Source: JBPEXY01 sp052031065 | GTDB lineage: Bacteria > Pseudomonadota > Gammaproteobacteria > Immundisolibacterales > Immundisolibacteraceae | Direction: 5' to 3' | Assembly: GCA_052031065.1 (NCBI GenBank) | Contig: JBPEXY010000205.1 | Location: 1 to 25,041 of the forward strand | Length of the DNA: 25,041 nucleotides | In this document: positions 15,597-24,079 of the stretch, piece after piece | How positions within the stretch are numbered: position 1 is the first letter of the stretch | Layout of the letters: each line of letters begins with the position of its first letter | Position numbers and translations under genes: made by a program | The notes under the pieces: generated by a model | The model's database searches: none | What the model was told of the DNA's origin: nothing | Seen by the model: the letters and a program-made list of their open reading frames with translations, nothing else

Positions 15597-17054
15597 GTGA
15601 ACCCGATTAACAAAGAGCAGCAGGACAGTTTTCTTCAGGATTTTCAGGACCGCCAGGCCGCAGCCGAACGGATGTTACCGATACTGGGTCATCTGTTTCG
15701 CAAGCATGGGCTAAGTCTGTACATGTATGGCCGGTCGATCAACAACGTTTCCGCCGCAGATATCCTCAAAGCGCATCGCTATATCAGCCAGCATGAGCCG
15801 GTGACGGTCACTGTCCGCGATAGCTTTCCGCTACTACAGGCTTTGGTAGAGCTGGAGCTGGGCCCGGCGCGCATTGATCTGGGCAAATTGACGGTTGCCT
15901 ATATGCGCGAGGGCGCGGGTCAGTCCGCCGAGCAGTTTCTCGCCGCACAGCTAGAAGGGCACGATGAACTTCGCGGTGGTGCCAATGGTGGCCCGAAGGA
16001 TGTGGTGCTCTACGGCTTCGGCCGCATTGGTCGGTTGCTGGCGCGTGAGCTGTGTCAGTGGGTCGGCGGTGGTAATCAGCTTCGGTTGCGCGCGATTGTG
16101 GTGCGCAGGCCCAAAGGTAACGGTGATGACCTGGAAAAACGTGCCAGCTTGCTGCGTCGCGACTCTATTCACGGTCCCTTCAACGGCACGATAACGGTTG
16201 ACCATGAAGCCAACGCGATTATCGCCAACGGTAATATCATCACCGTGATCTATGCCCAGGGACCAGACGACGTGGACTATGCAGGGCTCGGTATTGAATC
16301 GCCTTTGGTGGTTGATAACACCGGAATCTGGCGTGATGAGGAGGGACTTTCCAAGCATCTGGCGGCCGGCGCTGGTAAGGTGCTGTTGACCGCACCAGGA
16401 AAAGGTTCGATCAAGAATATCGTCTATGGCGTTAACGATGGTGATATCAACGCGGCTGACCAGATTCTTTCTGCTGCCAGTTGCACCACCAACGCGATCA
16501 CTCCAGTGTTGAAAGTGATTAATGACCGCTTCGGTGTAGAAGTGGGTCACATCGAAACGGTTCACTCTTATACCAACGACCAGAATCTTATTGATAACTA
16601 CCATGAGGCAGATCGTCGTGGCCGCAGTGCGCCGCTGAACATGGTGCTCACCGAAACCGGTGCTGCCAAGGCGGTGGCCAAGGCGTTACCGGAGCTTGCC
16701 GGCAAGCTGACCGGCAACGCCATTCGGGTACCGACTCCCAATGTCTCCATGGCGATCATGAATCTGACGTTGCGGGATGGTACCGATAAAGACGGACTGA
16801 ATGAGGTATTGCGCGAAGCGGCGATGTCCACCTCGCTGGATGGGCAGATTGACTACATGACCTCCAAGGAGCTGGTCTCCAGTGACCTGGTGGGGTCACG
16901 TCACGCCGGCATTGTTGATTCCCAGGCGACCATTGCGCATGGCAATCACTGCGTGGTCTATGTCTGGTACGACAATGAATATGGCTATAGTTGTCAGGTG
17001 ATTCGGGTCATGCAGGCCATGGCTGGCGTGCAGTTACCCGTCTATCCTCTCTAG
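15597..17054 (+). CDS. Glyceraldehyde-3-phosphate dehydrogenase, long form with N-terminal extension
   Basis: 485 residues against about 335 for ordinary GAPDH. The Rossmann motif YGFGRIGRLLAR begins near 139, so about 130 residues precede the enzyme. The catalytic core is complete: Cys296 in SAASCTTNAITP, His323 in TVHSYTNDQ, and the substrate-binding APLNMVLTETGAAKAV. Long-form enzymes of this kind occur in pseudomonads and vibrios and are annotated as NAD-dependent GAPDH; the role of the extension, which includes LYMYGRSINNVSAADIL, is not established to my knowledge. The start is GTG 15597 with a weak ribosome site (GGAATAGAG). The MipZ-like gene follows after 15 bp, so the two are probably co-transcribed. 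Confidence 0.93.
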   Translation: MNPINKEQQDSFLQDFQDRQAAAERMLPILGHLFRKHGLSLYMYGRSINNVSAADILKAHRYISQHEPVTVTVRDSFPLLQALVELELGPARIDLGKLTVAYMREGAGQSAEQFLAAQLEGHDELRGGANGGPKDVVLYGFGRIGRLLARELCQWVGGGNQLRLRAIVVRRPKGNGDDLEKRASLLRRDSIHGPFNGTITVDHEANAIIANGNIITVIYAQGPDDVDYAGLGIESPLVVDNTGIWRDEEGLSKHLAAGAGKVLLTAPGKGSIKNIVYGVNDGDINAADQILSAASCTTNAITPVLKVINDRFGVEVGHIETVHSYTNDQNLIDNYHEADRRGRSAPLNMVLTETGAAKAVAKALPELAGKLTGNAIRVPTPNVSMAIMNLTLRDGTDKDGLNEVLREAAMSTSLDGQIDYMTSKELVSSDLVGSRHAGIVDSQATIAHGNHCVVYVWYDNEYGYSCQVIRVMQAMAGVQLPVYPL

Positions 17055-17069
17055 GGGTGTTGACCTGGC

Positions 17070-17891
17070 GTGGACGATCCCGTCGTCAAGCAGCTGTCTG
17101 CGGTTAACGCCCACTGCATTACCTTCGCCAACGAAAAGGGTGGTACCGGCAAATCAACGCTGGCGCTGCATCTACTGGTCTCTCTGCAGCGGCAGGGTAG
17201 ACGGGTGGCAGCGGTAGATCTCGATTTTCGTCAGCGCACCCTGAGTCGTTACCTGGAAAACCGCGCTATGCACCAGCCGCAGCTGGCAACTGTGGAGGTG
17301 GTGGTGCCAGCTGTCAGTGAGCTGGATAGCCGCAGCGCTGCTTCCGGTGCTGAAATTGCACTGCTCGGAGACACCCTGGCGCAGCTGGCTGAGAGCCACG
17401 AGTTGATCATTATTGATTCACCGGGTAGTGACTCGCCGCGGAGTCAGTACGCGATGGCGGTGGCCAACACCCTGGTGACGCCGCTGAACGATAGCCTGAT
17501 TGATCTGGACCTGCTTGGCAGGGTGGTTCCCGGGGAGCAGCGGATAGACCGGCTCAGTTTTTTTGCTGATGCGGTCTGGCAGGCCCGTCAGCGCAGGGCA
17601 TTGGCAAAATTGCCAGCGCTTGACTGGGTACTGGCCCGCAACCGTCTGACCATGCTTGATGCGCGCAACAAGCGGCTGGTTAATGATGCGCTGGAAGAGC
17701 TACAGGGCCGGGTTGCCTGCCGTTACATTTCCGGTCTTTCTGAACGGGTCATCTATCGCGAGCTGTTTGCCAGCGGATTAACGCTCCTCGACCTGGCTGA
17801 TGCGATCGCGCCGATCCGCTTGACCAGCTCCCACCTCGCCGCCCGTCAGGAGCTGCGCGATTTTATCGATGATCTGCAACTACCCCGGTAA
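17070..17891 (+). CDS. mipZ: MipZ-like division-site positioning ATPase (ParA/MinD superfamily)
   Basis: 273 residues from a GTG start. The deviant Walker A motif NEKGGTGKST (21-30) has the signature Lys23. Several segments match Caulobacter MipZ closely: DLDFRQRTLSRYLENR, VTPLNDSLIDLDLLG, ALDWVLARNRL, DARNK, RVIYRELFASGLTLLDL and LAARQELR near the C-terminus. MipZ forms ATP-dependent dimers, binds ParB near the chromosome origin, spreads on the nucleoid and blocks FtsZ polymerisation near the poles. Compared with plain ParA proteins, the RQRT and NDS.(I/V)D.D motifs favour MipZ. No parB or ftsZ adjoins it; it follows GAPDH by 15 bp. It could be a MipZ-derived ATPase with another cargo, but the match spans the full length. 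Confidence 0.88.
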   Translation: MDDPVVKQLSAVNAHCITFANEKGGTGKSTLALHLLVSLQRQGRRVAAVDLDFRQRTLSRYLENRAMHQPQLATVEVVVPAVSELDSRSAASGAEIALLGDTLAQLAESHELIIIDSPGSDSPRSQYAMAVANTLVTPLNDSLIDLDLLGRVVPGEQRIDRLSFFADAVWQARQRRALAKLPALDWVLARNRLTMLDARNKRLVNDALEELQGRVACRYISGLSERVIYRELFASGLTLLDLADAIAPIRLTSSHLAARQELRDFIDDLQLPR

Positions 17892-17955
17892 CTAAACCAG
17901 GTGTAGAGAGACGCTGCGCCACCGGCAGGTGATAATTGGCGCGGGTGCTATGGAG

Positions 17956-18465
17956 TTAAAGGTGGCTGCTGGCGGCGGCAATAATTTCGCTGTTTTGCTG
18001 GCGAAGTTTGTCATCGTCACCGGCAAGTATCCGTGACCGGTTGGCCAGCTGTATCGCCTGTTGCCATTCTTCTTCTGCCAGTCTGACTCTGGCAAGCTCA
18101 TGCCATAAATAAGGATCATTCGGGGCCATGCGCAGCGCCCGTTCCAGGGTCGTAGCCGCCCTTGCCAGGTCACCTTCCTGCCGCAGCGTACGGGCACTGG
18201 CGAGTAGTAACTGGCTCGCCTCGGGTACCGGTTCTGCGGTAGGGATGGTCGGCGCTTCAACCGGTGGTAGTGATGGTTGTCGGACCGCAGGATCAGTTTC
18301 CGGTGTCGGCGTGGGTACCAGTATCGGCTTTGCGTAGCGGTCCGGCGGCGCCGGTTGCCCGATCACGCCGTACTGAACGCCACATCCACCGCTGATCAGC
18401 AGTAAAAAGCAGCTCAACAGTGAGCGGGTCAGTCGTAGGGCCAGGGTATTTTGTCGAAAATCCAT
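17956..18465 (-). CDS. lpoP: TPR lipoprotein, LpoP-like activator of PBP1b
   Basis: 169 residues. The N-terminus is a lipoprotein signal: basic start, hydrophobic LLSCFLLLISGG, then Cys28. The lipobox (S-G-G-C) is looser than the L-x-G-C consensus but acceptable. A Pro/Thr-rich linker follows (about 38-80), then two TPR-like helix pairs (ASQLLLASARTLRQEGDLAR and DPYLWHELARVRLAEEEW). In Pseudomonas aeruginosa the lipoprotein LpoP has this layout, is encoded with ponB, and activates PBP1b from the outer membrane. Here the start overlaps the PBP1b stop by 37 bp, supporting translational coupling and the same role. The assignment rests on architecture and position rather than a sequence search. 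Confidence 0.8.
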   Translation of the reverse strand: MDFRQNTLALRLTRSLLSCFLLLISGGCGVQYGVIGQPAPPDRYAKPILVPTPTPETDPAVRQPSLPPVEAPTIPTAEPVPEASQLLLASARTLRQEGDLARAATTLERALRMAPNDPYLWHELARVRLAEEEWQQAIQLANRSRILAGDDDKLRQQNSEIIAAASSHL

Positions 18466-20801
18466 TTCAATCCGTCAGTCGGGCTGCCGCCAGATGATTC
18501 ATTATCGTCAGCGCTACGGCTGCAGGCACTCAGCCCAGGGGGTGGGAATTCTGCCACTGCCGGTACACCGTAGCCACCCCTGCAGCCCGTAGCGGCGGGT
18601 GCCGCAATCGCCGCTCCGCCCTGTTCACTGGCAAACCAGCCAATGGAGCTGTCGGTAGAAGGGAAATTGGCGGTCAGTGGAAGTTGTCGCATCACTTCAC
18701 CCCAGATGGGTAGCGCCCCGGTCGACCCCACCAGTCCGGTCGGCCCGTTATCGTCCCTGCCGACCCAGGTTACCGCACAGAGGTTGGCGGAAAAGCCGGC
18801 AAGCCAGCTGTCGCGCCCCTCATCGGTAGTGCCGGTTTTGGCAGCGATGTTGAGTTGACCATCTATCGTTTGCTGTAGCGCACGGCCGGTACCGCGACGA
18901 ACCACTTCCTGTAGGGCCAGTTCAACCAGCTTGATCGCAGCAGGGTCTAGGGTCTGGTCTACGGTCAATGGGTAGCGACTCATGGTATGGCCATCACGGT
19001 CAGTGACTGCGACGATGGCGCGCTGGGGTGTCTGAAAGCCGCCTGCCGCAAGCGTCAGGTAAATCTGGTTGACCTCCAGCGGGCTCATTCCCAATGCACC
19101 CAGAAACAGTGCCGGGTGTTGTGGGACGGGTCGGGTAAAACCGAGTTCCTGAATGGTCTCTGCGACCGAACCGAGGCCAAGTTCCAGACCGAGCCGAATG
19201 GTAGGCAGGTTGAGCGATAGTAACAACCCATCCAGTAGCGGGACTTCGCCGCGAAACCGGTGGTCAAAATTCTGCGGTTGCCAGGGTTCTTCAGGTTCTC
19301 TATCGAGGATTAACGGTTGATCGAGGAGCCGGTGGTTCAGGTTGTATCGGGCGGGCTGGGCGAGAGCGGTCAGGTAGACTGCGGGCTTGACTAGCGAGCC
19401 AATCGAACGTCGGGAATCCAGGGCGCGGTTGAAGCCATCGCTGCGGGGGTCGCGGCTACCTACCAGAGCAAGGATTTCGCCATTGGCAACCTCACTGATC
19501 ACCATCGCACCCTGCAGCTGGTCTCCGCCGTTATCTGTAGTGGCCAGTGCAGTGACCCGCTGCGCTACCACCCGTTCAGCGATAGATTGAACGTTGGGGT
19601 CAAGAGTTGAGAATATCCGCAGTCCCTCGCTGCGAATTACCTGTTCCGGGTAATCCTCTCTCAGCTGCCGGCGCACCAGGTCGAGGAACGCCGGATAGCG
19701 ACTTAGTCCTACCGTTGAGTCGCCCGCCGCGACCAATGGGCGCTGTTGCAGTTGTCTACTCTGTTCGGCGTCAATAATGCCCTGTTCCGCCATCACTCTG
19801 AGCACAAGGTTACGCCTGGCTAAGGCTCGTTCCGGTTGGCGAACGGGATGGTAGCTGGTTGGTGCTTTAACCATGCCCGCCAGCAACGCCAGCTGATCGA
19901 GCTCCAATTCTGCCAGCGGTCGTCCGAAAAACAGCTGGCTGCCCTGTGCGAAACCATGTACGGCATGTCTCCCAGCCTGGCCTAGAAATACCTCGTTGAG
20001 GTAAGCCTCAAGGATTTCGTCTTTGTCGTAATGCCACTCCAGCATCAGTGCCATCAGCGCTTCATTGATCTTGCGTGTCAGTGAGCGCTCTGGTGTCAGG
20101 TAGAAGTTTTTCACCAGCTGCTGGGTCAGGGTACTGCCGCCCTGTACCGCCTTGCCGGCACGGATATCTGCCCACAGGGCACGCGCTATCGCCCTCAGGG
20201 AGATGCCGTGATGCTGGTAAAACTGTCGATCCTCCATGGCGATGAGGGCCGCAATCAATGGCTTCGGTACCTGTTCGAGGGGTACTAGCAGCCGGTCTTC
20301 GTTGCTGCGGGGATAAAAACTGCCGATCAGCAGCGGTTCGAGACGAAGCAGGTCGGCAGCTTTGCCGCCGGGGCTTTGGTGGATGGCGCTGATGCCTCGG
20401 GCGTCAAATTCGATCATCGCCCGCACCGGCCCCTCGTTGCCATCGGTAAACTCGAAACCGCGGCTGTGAAGCTCCAGTCGCTGGCTCGATGCGGCATAAC
20501 TGCCCGCTTCGCGGGCGTGATGGCCGCGCTGGTAACCATGCCGGTCGAGCTCCTGCTTTAACTCAGCCAGCGAAATTGGCGCGCCGACGTAAAGCTCCAT
20601 TGGGCGGGCATACACCCTCGCCGGCAGTTCCCAGCGGTGGCCGCTGAATTTTTTCTGTACCAGCAGGTCGAGGTAGATCAGGTAGAGCGCGGCGCCGGCA
20701 ACCAGCGTAGCGACCACCATTAGCCGCCAGTGCAGACGCTGGCCAGAAGGCTGCTCAGCCCGCCTGTTCCCGGAACCGGCTTTCCGTTTTTTAGGAGCCA
20801 T
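18429..20801 (-). CDS. mrcB: Penicillin-binding protein 1B, bifunctional transglycosylase/transpeptidase
   Basis: 790 residues. Short basic cytoplasmic tail, one membrane segment (about 27-47), the UB2H region (about 63-150), the GT51 glycosyltransferase domain with catalytic Glu190 (MEDRQFYQHHG) and QGGSTLTQQLVKNFYL (220-235), then the transpeptidase domain with Ser469-x-x-Lys472 (SIGSLVKP), SLN at 529-531 and KTGT at 655-658. It polymerises and crosslinks peptidoglycan at the inner membrane. UB2H is the docking site for LpoB in E. coli; in the pseudomonad system LpoP plays the activator part, and an LpoP-like gene overlaps the 3' end here. The C-terminal tail past about 710 is low in recognisable motifs, with a stretch rich in Ala, Gly and Ser. 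Confidence 0.96.
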   Translation of the reverse strand: MAPKKRKAGSGNRRAEQPSGQRLHWRLMVVATLVAGAALYLIYLDLLVQKKFSGHRWELPARVYARPMELYVGAPISLAELKQELDRHGYQRGHHAREAGSYAASSQRLELHSRGFEFTDGNEGPVRAMIEFDARGISAIHQSPGGKAADLLRLEPLLIGSFYPRSNEDRLLVPLEQVPKPLIAALIAMEDRQFYQHHGISLRAIARALWADIRAGKAVQGGSTLTQQLVKNFYLTPERSLTRKINEALMALMLEWHYDKDEILEAYLNEVFLGQAGRHAVHGFAQGSQLFFGRPLAELELDQLALLAGMVKAPTSYHPVRQPERALARRNLVLRVMAEQGIIDAEQSRQLQQRPLVAAGDSTVGLSRYPAFLDLVRRQLREDYPEQVIRSEGLRIFSTLDPNVQSIAERVVAQRVTALATTDNGGDQLQGAMVISEVANGEILALVGSRDPRSDGFNRALDSRRSIGSLVKPAVYLTALAQPARYNLNHRLLDQPLILDREPEEPWQPQNFDHRFRGEVPLLDGLLLSLNLPTIRLGLELGLGSVAETIQELGFTRPVPQHPALFLGALGMSPLEVNQIYLTLAAGGFQTPQRAIVAVTDRDGHTMSRYPLTVDQTLDPAAIKLVELALQEVVRRGTGRALQQTIDGQLNIAAKTGTTDEGRDSWLAGFSANLCAVTWVGRDDNGPTGLVGSTGALPIWGEVMRQLPLTANFPSTDSSIGWFASEQGGAAIAAPAATGCRGGYGVPAVAEFPPPGLSACSRSADDNESSGGSPTDGLKWIFDKIPWPYD

Positions 20802-20920
20802 GCTTTACCACAATGCTGGTTGGGGTGGTCACATTGATAACCGGGTTGAGGGTGCCGGGCCAATTCGACTGACCCGGCGCTGTAAACAGGGAGTGACCCG
20901 GAGACACCGTTAACAGAGGG

Positions 20921-21601
20921 TCAGTTAATACTGATCAGCTCCACATCGAACAGCAGCAGCTGATCCGGTCCGATGGCTGGTGGGCCGTTTTTGCCGTAGG
21001 CGAGTTCCGCCGGTATGGTGAGCTGGAAGGTTTCGCCCACCTTCATTAGCTGCAGTCCCTCCTGCCAGCCGGGAATAACCGCAGACAGGTTAAAGGTTGC
21101 CGGAGTTCCCCGGTCATAGGAACTGTCGAACTGGGTACCGTCGATCAGACTGCCGCGGTAGTGGACGGTAACATTGTCTTCAAGGGTCGGGCTTCCGCCT
21201 TCGGTTACGCTTGATATAACCCGGTATTGGAGGCCGCTGGATGTCTCCATGACACCTTCGGTTGCCCTGTTTTTAGCCAGATAATCCTGTGCCCGCTGGG
21301 CGTTTACGACGGCCTGCCGGTTCTGTTGGTCCAGTTGACGGGTGCGGTAGGCGTCAATAGCGGCAATCTGCTCCTCTCTGGACAGACGGGCGATGCCGGC
21401 GATGGCATCGCCGATCGCTTCGCTGAGTGCTTCCACATCGATATCGAGCTGATCGCGGACCAGCCCGGAACCGATCTGATAGCCGATGGCGTAACTGAAA
21501 CGGGCACGTTCATTACCCAGATCAATGGGCGTCTCTTCCGCCCTGCTTTGCGGGATTGCGATGGTACAGAACAGAAGCGCGAGCAGTGGGCGAAAAGCCA
21601 T
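20921..21601 (-). CDS. FKBP-type peptidyl-prolyl cis-trans isomerase, periplasmic (FkpA/FklB/Mip type)
   Basis: 226 residues. The signal peptide has a hydrophobic core PLLALLFCTIAI and probable cleavage after SRA (residue 21). An N-terminal helical dimerisation domain (about 23-110) starts with ARFSYAIGYQIG. The FKBP domain (122-226) has VTVHYRG, GTQFDSSYDRG, VIPGWQEGLQLMKVGE and AELAYG, so the rotamase pocket residues (Tyr, Phe, Asp, Val-Ile, Trp, Tyr) are all present. Its job is proline isomerisation and chaperoning of secreted proteins. The ATG at 21601 follows GGAGAC. Downstream, a 6-bp GC stem at 20854-20878 lacks a T-run and is not a clear terminator. It is divergent from the cupin gene. 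Confidence 0.93.
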   Translation of the reverse strand: MAFRPLLALLFCTIAIPQSRAEETPIDLGNERARFSYAIGYQIGSGLVRDQLDIDVEALSEAIGDAIAGIARLSREEQIAAIDAYRTRQLDQQNRQAVVNAQRAQDYLAKNRATEGVMETSSGLQYRVISSVTEGGSPTLEDNVTVHYRGSLIDGTQFDSSYDRGTPATFNLSAVIPGWQEGLQLMKVGETFQLTIPAELAYGKNGPPAIGPDQLLLFDVELISIN

Positions 21602-21727
21602 AAATGTCTCCGTGGTTTGTTCATTCGTTTACTGTTTCCCGTCCGCCAATGGGGGTTGGGATTTGATCAGGCGCGAGCGTATCATGTTCAGCAACTTCTG
21701 TTGGCTTAAAACCGAGGGGGAGAGGTT

Positions 21728-22261
21728 ATGTTTGATGTGGAGCTGTTTGTTGCCGAGTGCCGAGCGGCGCTCTCTGTCGATGATCCGCAACGTGTTGTCG
21801 CTGGCCTGATGCGTCAGGCGCTTGGTGATCTGGAAGCGTTACGCGAAGCTCTGGGGGGTGGCGCGGAAGCGCTGTTCCAGCCCCTCTACCGTTCGCCCGA
21901 ACTGACCATTGCCAACATGTCCACGGCGCCGGGGTCGACCAGTCCGATTCATAATCACCTGATGTGGGGAGTCATCGGTGTCTATGACGGTCAGGAAGAT
22001 AATTTCCTTTATGAACGGGATGGGGAGGGGCTGCGGCAGCTGGAAAACCGGGTGTTAAAAGCGGGTGACCTGTTTGCAATGCCGGTGGACCTGATCCACG
22101 CCATTAACAATCCGCTGACCGGTTACAACGCTGCATTGCATGTCTACGGCGGTGATCTGGTGGAGCGCCCCGGGCGCAGCATCTGGAATCCGGAATCGGA
22201 TGAAGAAGAGCCTTACGATATTGAGCAGGTTCTTGCCTATACCCGTCAGTTAAGCAGCTGA
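21728..22261 (+). CDS. Cupin-fold protein, cysteine dioxygenase-like (predicted metal-dependent enzyme)
   Basis: 177 residues with a double-stranded beta-helix signature: PIHNHLMWGVIGVYDGQEDN at 73-92 gives His75 and His77; His124 in PVDLIHAINNP would be the third metal ligand, and His138 follows in ALHVYGG. The three-His arrangement, without the usual cupin Glu, is like cysteine dioxygenase and related thiol dioxygenases. The closest group I recall is an uncharacterised set annotated as predicted metal-dependent enzymes of the double-stranded beta-helix superfamily. A strong ribosome site (GGGGAGAGG) precedes the ATG. It stands alone between a divergent FKBP gene and a convergent glutathione-transferase gene. 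Substrate unknown; a thiol is a guess from fold similarity. Confidence 0.75.
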   Translation: MFDVELFVAECRAALSVDDPQRVVAGLMRQALGDLEALREALGGGAEALFQPLYRSPELTIANMSTAPGSTSPIHNHLMWGVIGVYDGQEDNFLYERDGEGLRQLENRVLKAGDLFAMPVDLIHAINNPLTGYNAALHVYGGDLVERPGRSIWNPESDEEEPYDIEQVLAYTRQLSS

Positions 22262-22367
22262 TGCTGGCGGGTTTCGTTCGTTAATCCCATTCCCTGTTGT
22301 TGGGCTGGTACCGTAATTGGCGCGAAACTGACCACGCTGGCGCAGGTATTCATCGCCCCCGTCGACA

Positions 22368-22395
22368 CCTGAAACGTCTACCCAGCTGTTTCAGG
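22368..22395. repeat. Inverted repeat between convergent genes
   Basis: CCTGAAAC (22368-22375) and GTTTCAGG (22388-22395) with a 12-base spacer, in the 177-bp gap between the cupin gene and the convergent glutathione-transferase gene. It could form a hairpin in transcripts from either side, but no T-run follows, so I do not call it an intrinsic terminator. Confidence 0.4.
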
Positions 22396-22438
22396 CAGGT
22401 TGGTTAGACTGGCCATTTTCGTGCGGCATTCGTTGATC

Positions 22439-23137
22439 CTATTTCTGCTCATACTGCTTGTTGCCAAACAGAATTTCGCGCTGTTTATCGTTCTGTGGCC
22501 CCGGTTTGGCCGGCCGCAGTTCCGCCATCACCGCCAGACCACGTTGCACAGCGGGCCTGGTCTGTAATCGTTCTATCCACTGTGCCACTCGGGGCGTAGA
22601 GCCCATATCGTGGGCCTGGCGTTCATAGTGCAGCGTCCACGGCATGGTCGCCATGTCGGCGATCGAGTAGTCATCGCAGATATAGTCGCGGCTCTGCAGC
22701 TGGCGTTCCAGAACCCGATAGATGCGCCCTGCTTCATTGGTATAGCGGTCAATCGCGTAGGGTAATTTCTCCGGCGCATAGTCGCGAAAGTGGTGGGCCT
22801 GACCAAACATGGGACCGACGCTCGCCATCTGGAACATTAGCCACTGCAGCACGTTGTATCGGCCGCGCGCTTCACTGGGCAGGAATTTGCCGGTTTTCTC
22901 AGCCAGATAAATCAGCACTGCGCCACTTTCAAAAATTGAAATGGGGGTGCCGCCGGGGCCATCGCTATCAACGATGGCGGGCATTTTGTTATTGGGGCTG
23001 ATGCGCAGAAACTCTTCGCTGAACTGGTCGCCCTCACCAATATTGACCGGGATAGTGCGGTACTCCAGCTCCAGTTCTTCGAGCAGAATGGTTACCTTTT
23101 GGGCGTTTGGGGTGGGCCACATATAGAGATCGATCAT
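22439..23137 (-). CDS. yfcG: Glutathione transferase-family disulfide-bond oxidoreductase, YfcG-like
   Basis: 232 residues close to E. coli YfcG (nu-class GST). MIDLYMWPTPNAQKVT keeps Thr9 and Asn11, the residues that contact the glutathione thiols. ISPNNKMPAIVD and FESGAVLIYLAEKTGKFLP are the glutathione-binding thioredoxin-fold part. GPMFGQAHHF and YAIDRY, then YSIADMATMPW, are in the C-terminal helical domain. YfcG binds two glutathiones (GSSG) and reduces disulfides without an active-site cysteine. The ATG at 23137 follows AGGGGAAA. The C-terminal tail after about 210 (KPGPQNDKQRE...) is charged. It faces the same way as the two genes to its right, but 124 bp away, so it may have its own promoter. 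Confidence 0.92.
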   Translation of the reverse strand: MIDLYMWPTPNAQKVTILLEELELEYRTIPVNIGEGDQFSEEFLRISPNNKMPAIVDSDGPGGTPISIFESGAVLIYLAEKTGKFLPSEARGRYNVLQWLMFQMASVGPMFGQAHHFRDYAPEKLPYAIDRYTNEAGRIYRVLERQLQSRDYICDDYSIADMATMPWTLHYERQAHDMGSTPRVAQWIERLQTRPAVQRGLAVMAELRPAKPGPQNDKQREILFGNKQYEQK

Positions 23138-23261
23138 TGCGTTTCCCCTGTGGATTATGGTGGCTGGCTGAATGAGTTTTCAGAGTCTAACCGGAGTCCT
23201 GCTGTCGCGCAGGTTCAGTGTTCAGGTCGATGAATTTAAACGTTCCCGTTGGTGGCCACGG

Positions 23262-24065
23262 TTAGCTCTCCTGTTCCGAAGCTTCCTGCTGCGGGTCGTT
23301 CCAGGGTAAATCACGGTAAAACGCGTTCTCATCAATGGGTACCAGCGGATATTTGATAATGTCGAAATAGGGCGAGTAGTCAAAATCGCGCGGCACGGAG
23401 AGTCGCGGGTCACGTCGAAACAGACGCAGCCCCGATTGATCATCTATGGTGACGATGGGCAGGATAGGGAAACTGACGCTGGCAAAGGCCTGAGAGATCA
23501 CCGTCGAGCAGACGGTCTTGGTCGGCTCCTGCACGTTGTGTTGAAACAGTACTGAACGCCAGCGTCGTGGTACAAACGACCAGGGGAACAACAATCTGGC
23601 AAGGTCGAGCAGCTGACGGACGTTGTAGCCCTTGCCGAGGTCATCAATGGCGTGGTTGATCACCCGCTGCTGGTCAACGAAGGTGAGTCCCCGCGGCCGG
23701 CAGATACGGATATGATCGTCATGGTATTTTTCCAGTGAGGTAATAATCACCCCGGCCCCCAGTTCTGCTTCGATGATCAGGTGATCATGAGCACCACCAT
23801 CATATAGGTGTTCGACCCGCTCCCGTACCGCGCTGTTTTCGATGTCATGAATGCGACCAATGTAGAGTACGGCATGGGACCAGGGGCTCTGGGTGATGAC
23901 CCGAATCACCTCCGATACCCGGCTGCGACCCTCTACCAGCAGGACATCGCAGGGGCGGATTTCGTGACAGATGCGTTCAAAATCGCAGGGCGGAGGCTCC
24001 TTCCGGGGTAACTGGAACATCAACCAGCGGCTGACCAAACCCCCAATAGCACCGCTTAATTTCAT
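23262..24065 (-). CDS. YiiX/YebB-type permuted papain-fold hydrolase
   Basis: 267 residues. The sequence has the circularly permuted NlpC/P60-like order, with His64 (SPWSHAVLYIG) before Cys186 (KTVCSTVISQAF), plus RPCDVLLVEG.S..S.VI at 37-54 and a conserved IIEAE at 97-101. This matches the YiiX family (peptidase C92 group), for which lipid or peptide-amide hydrolysis has been suggested but not generally shown. No cleavable signal peptide is evident; the N-terminus has only one moderately hydrophobic stretch. It starts 14 bp after the stop of the nitrilase-type gene on the same strand, so the two form an operon. No neighbour tells its substrate. Confidence 0.8.
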   Translation of the reverse strand: MKLSGAIGGLVSRWLMFQLPRKEPPPCDFERICHEIRPCDVLLVEGRSRVSEVIRVITQSPWSHAVLYIGRIHDIENSAVRERVEHLYDGGAHDHLIIEAELGAGVIITSLEKYHDDHIRICRPRGLTFVDQQRVINHAIDDLGKGYNVRQLLDLARLLFPWSFVPRRWRSVLFQHNVQEPTKTVCSTVISQAFASVSFPILPIVTIDDQSGLRLFRRDPRLSVPRDFDYSPYFDIIKYPLVPIDENAFYRDLPWNDPQQEASEQES

Positions 24066-24079
24066 CCTGTCGGTTCCAG

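Noticed and set aside
17916..17942. Stem GCGCCA / TGGCGC between the convergent MipZ-like and LpoP-like genes as a terminator
   Set aside because: Six base pairs with a 15-base loop and no T-run; chance is a sufficient explanation.
20854..20878. GC stem (GCCGGG / CCCGGC) downstream of the FKBP gene as a terminator
   Set aside because: Only 6 bp, 13-base loop and no T-run on either strand.
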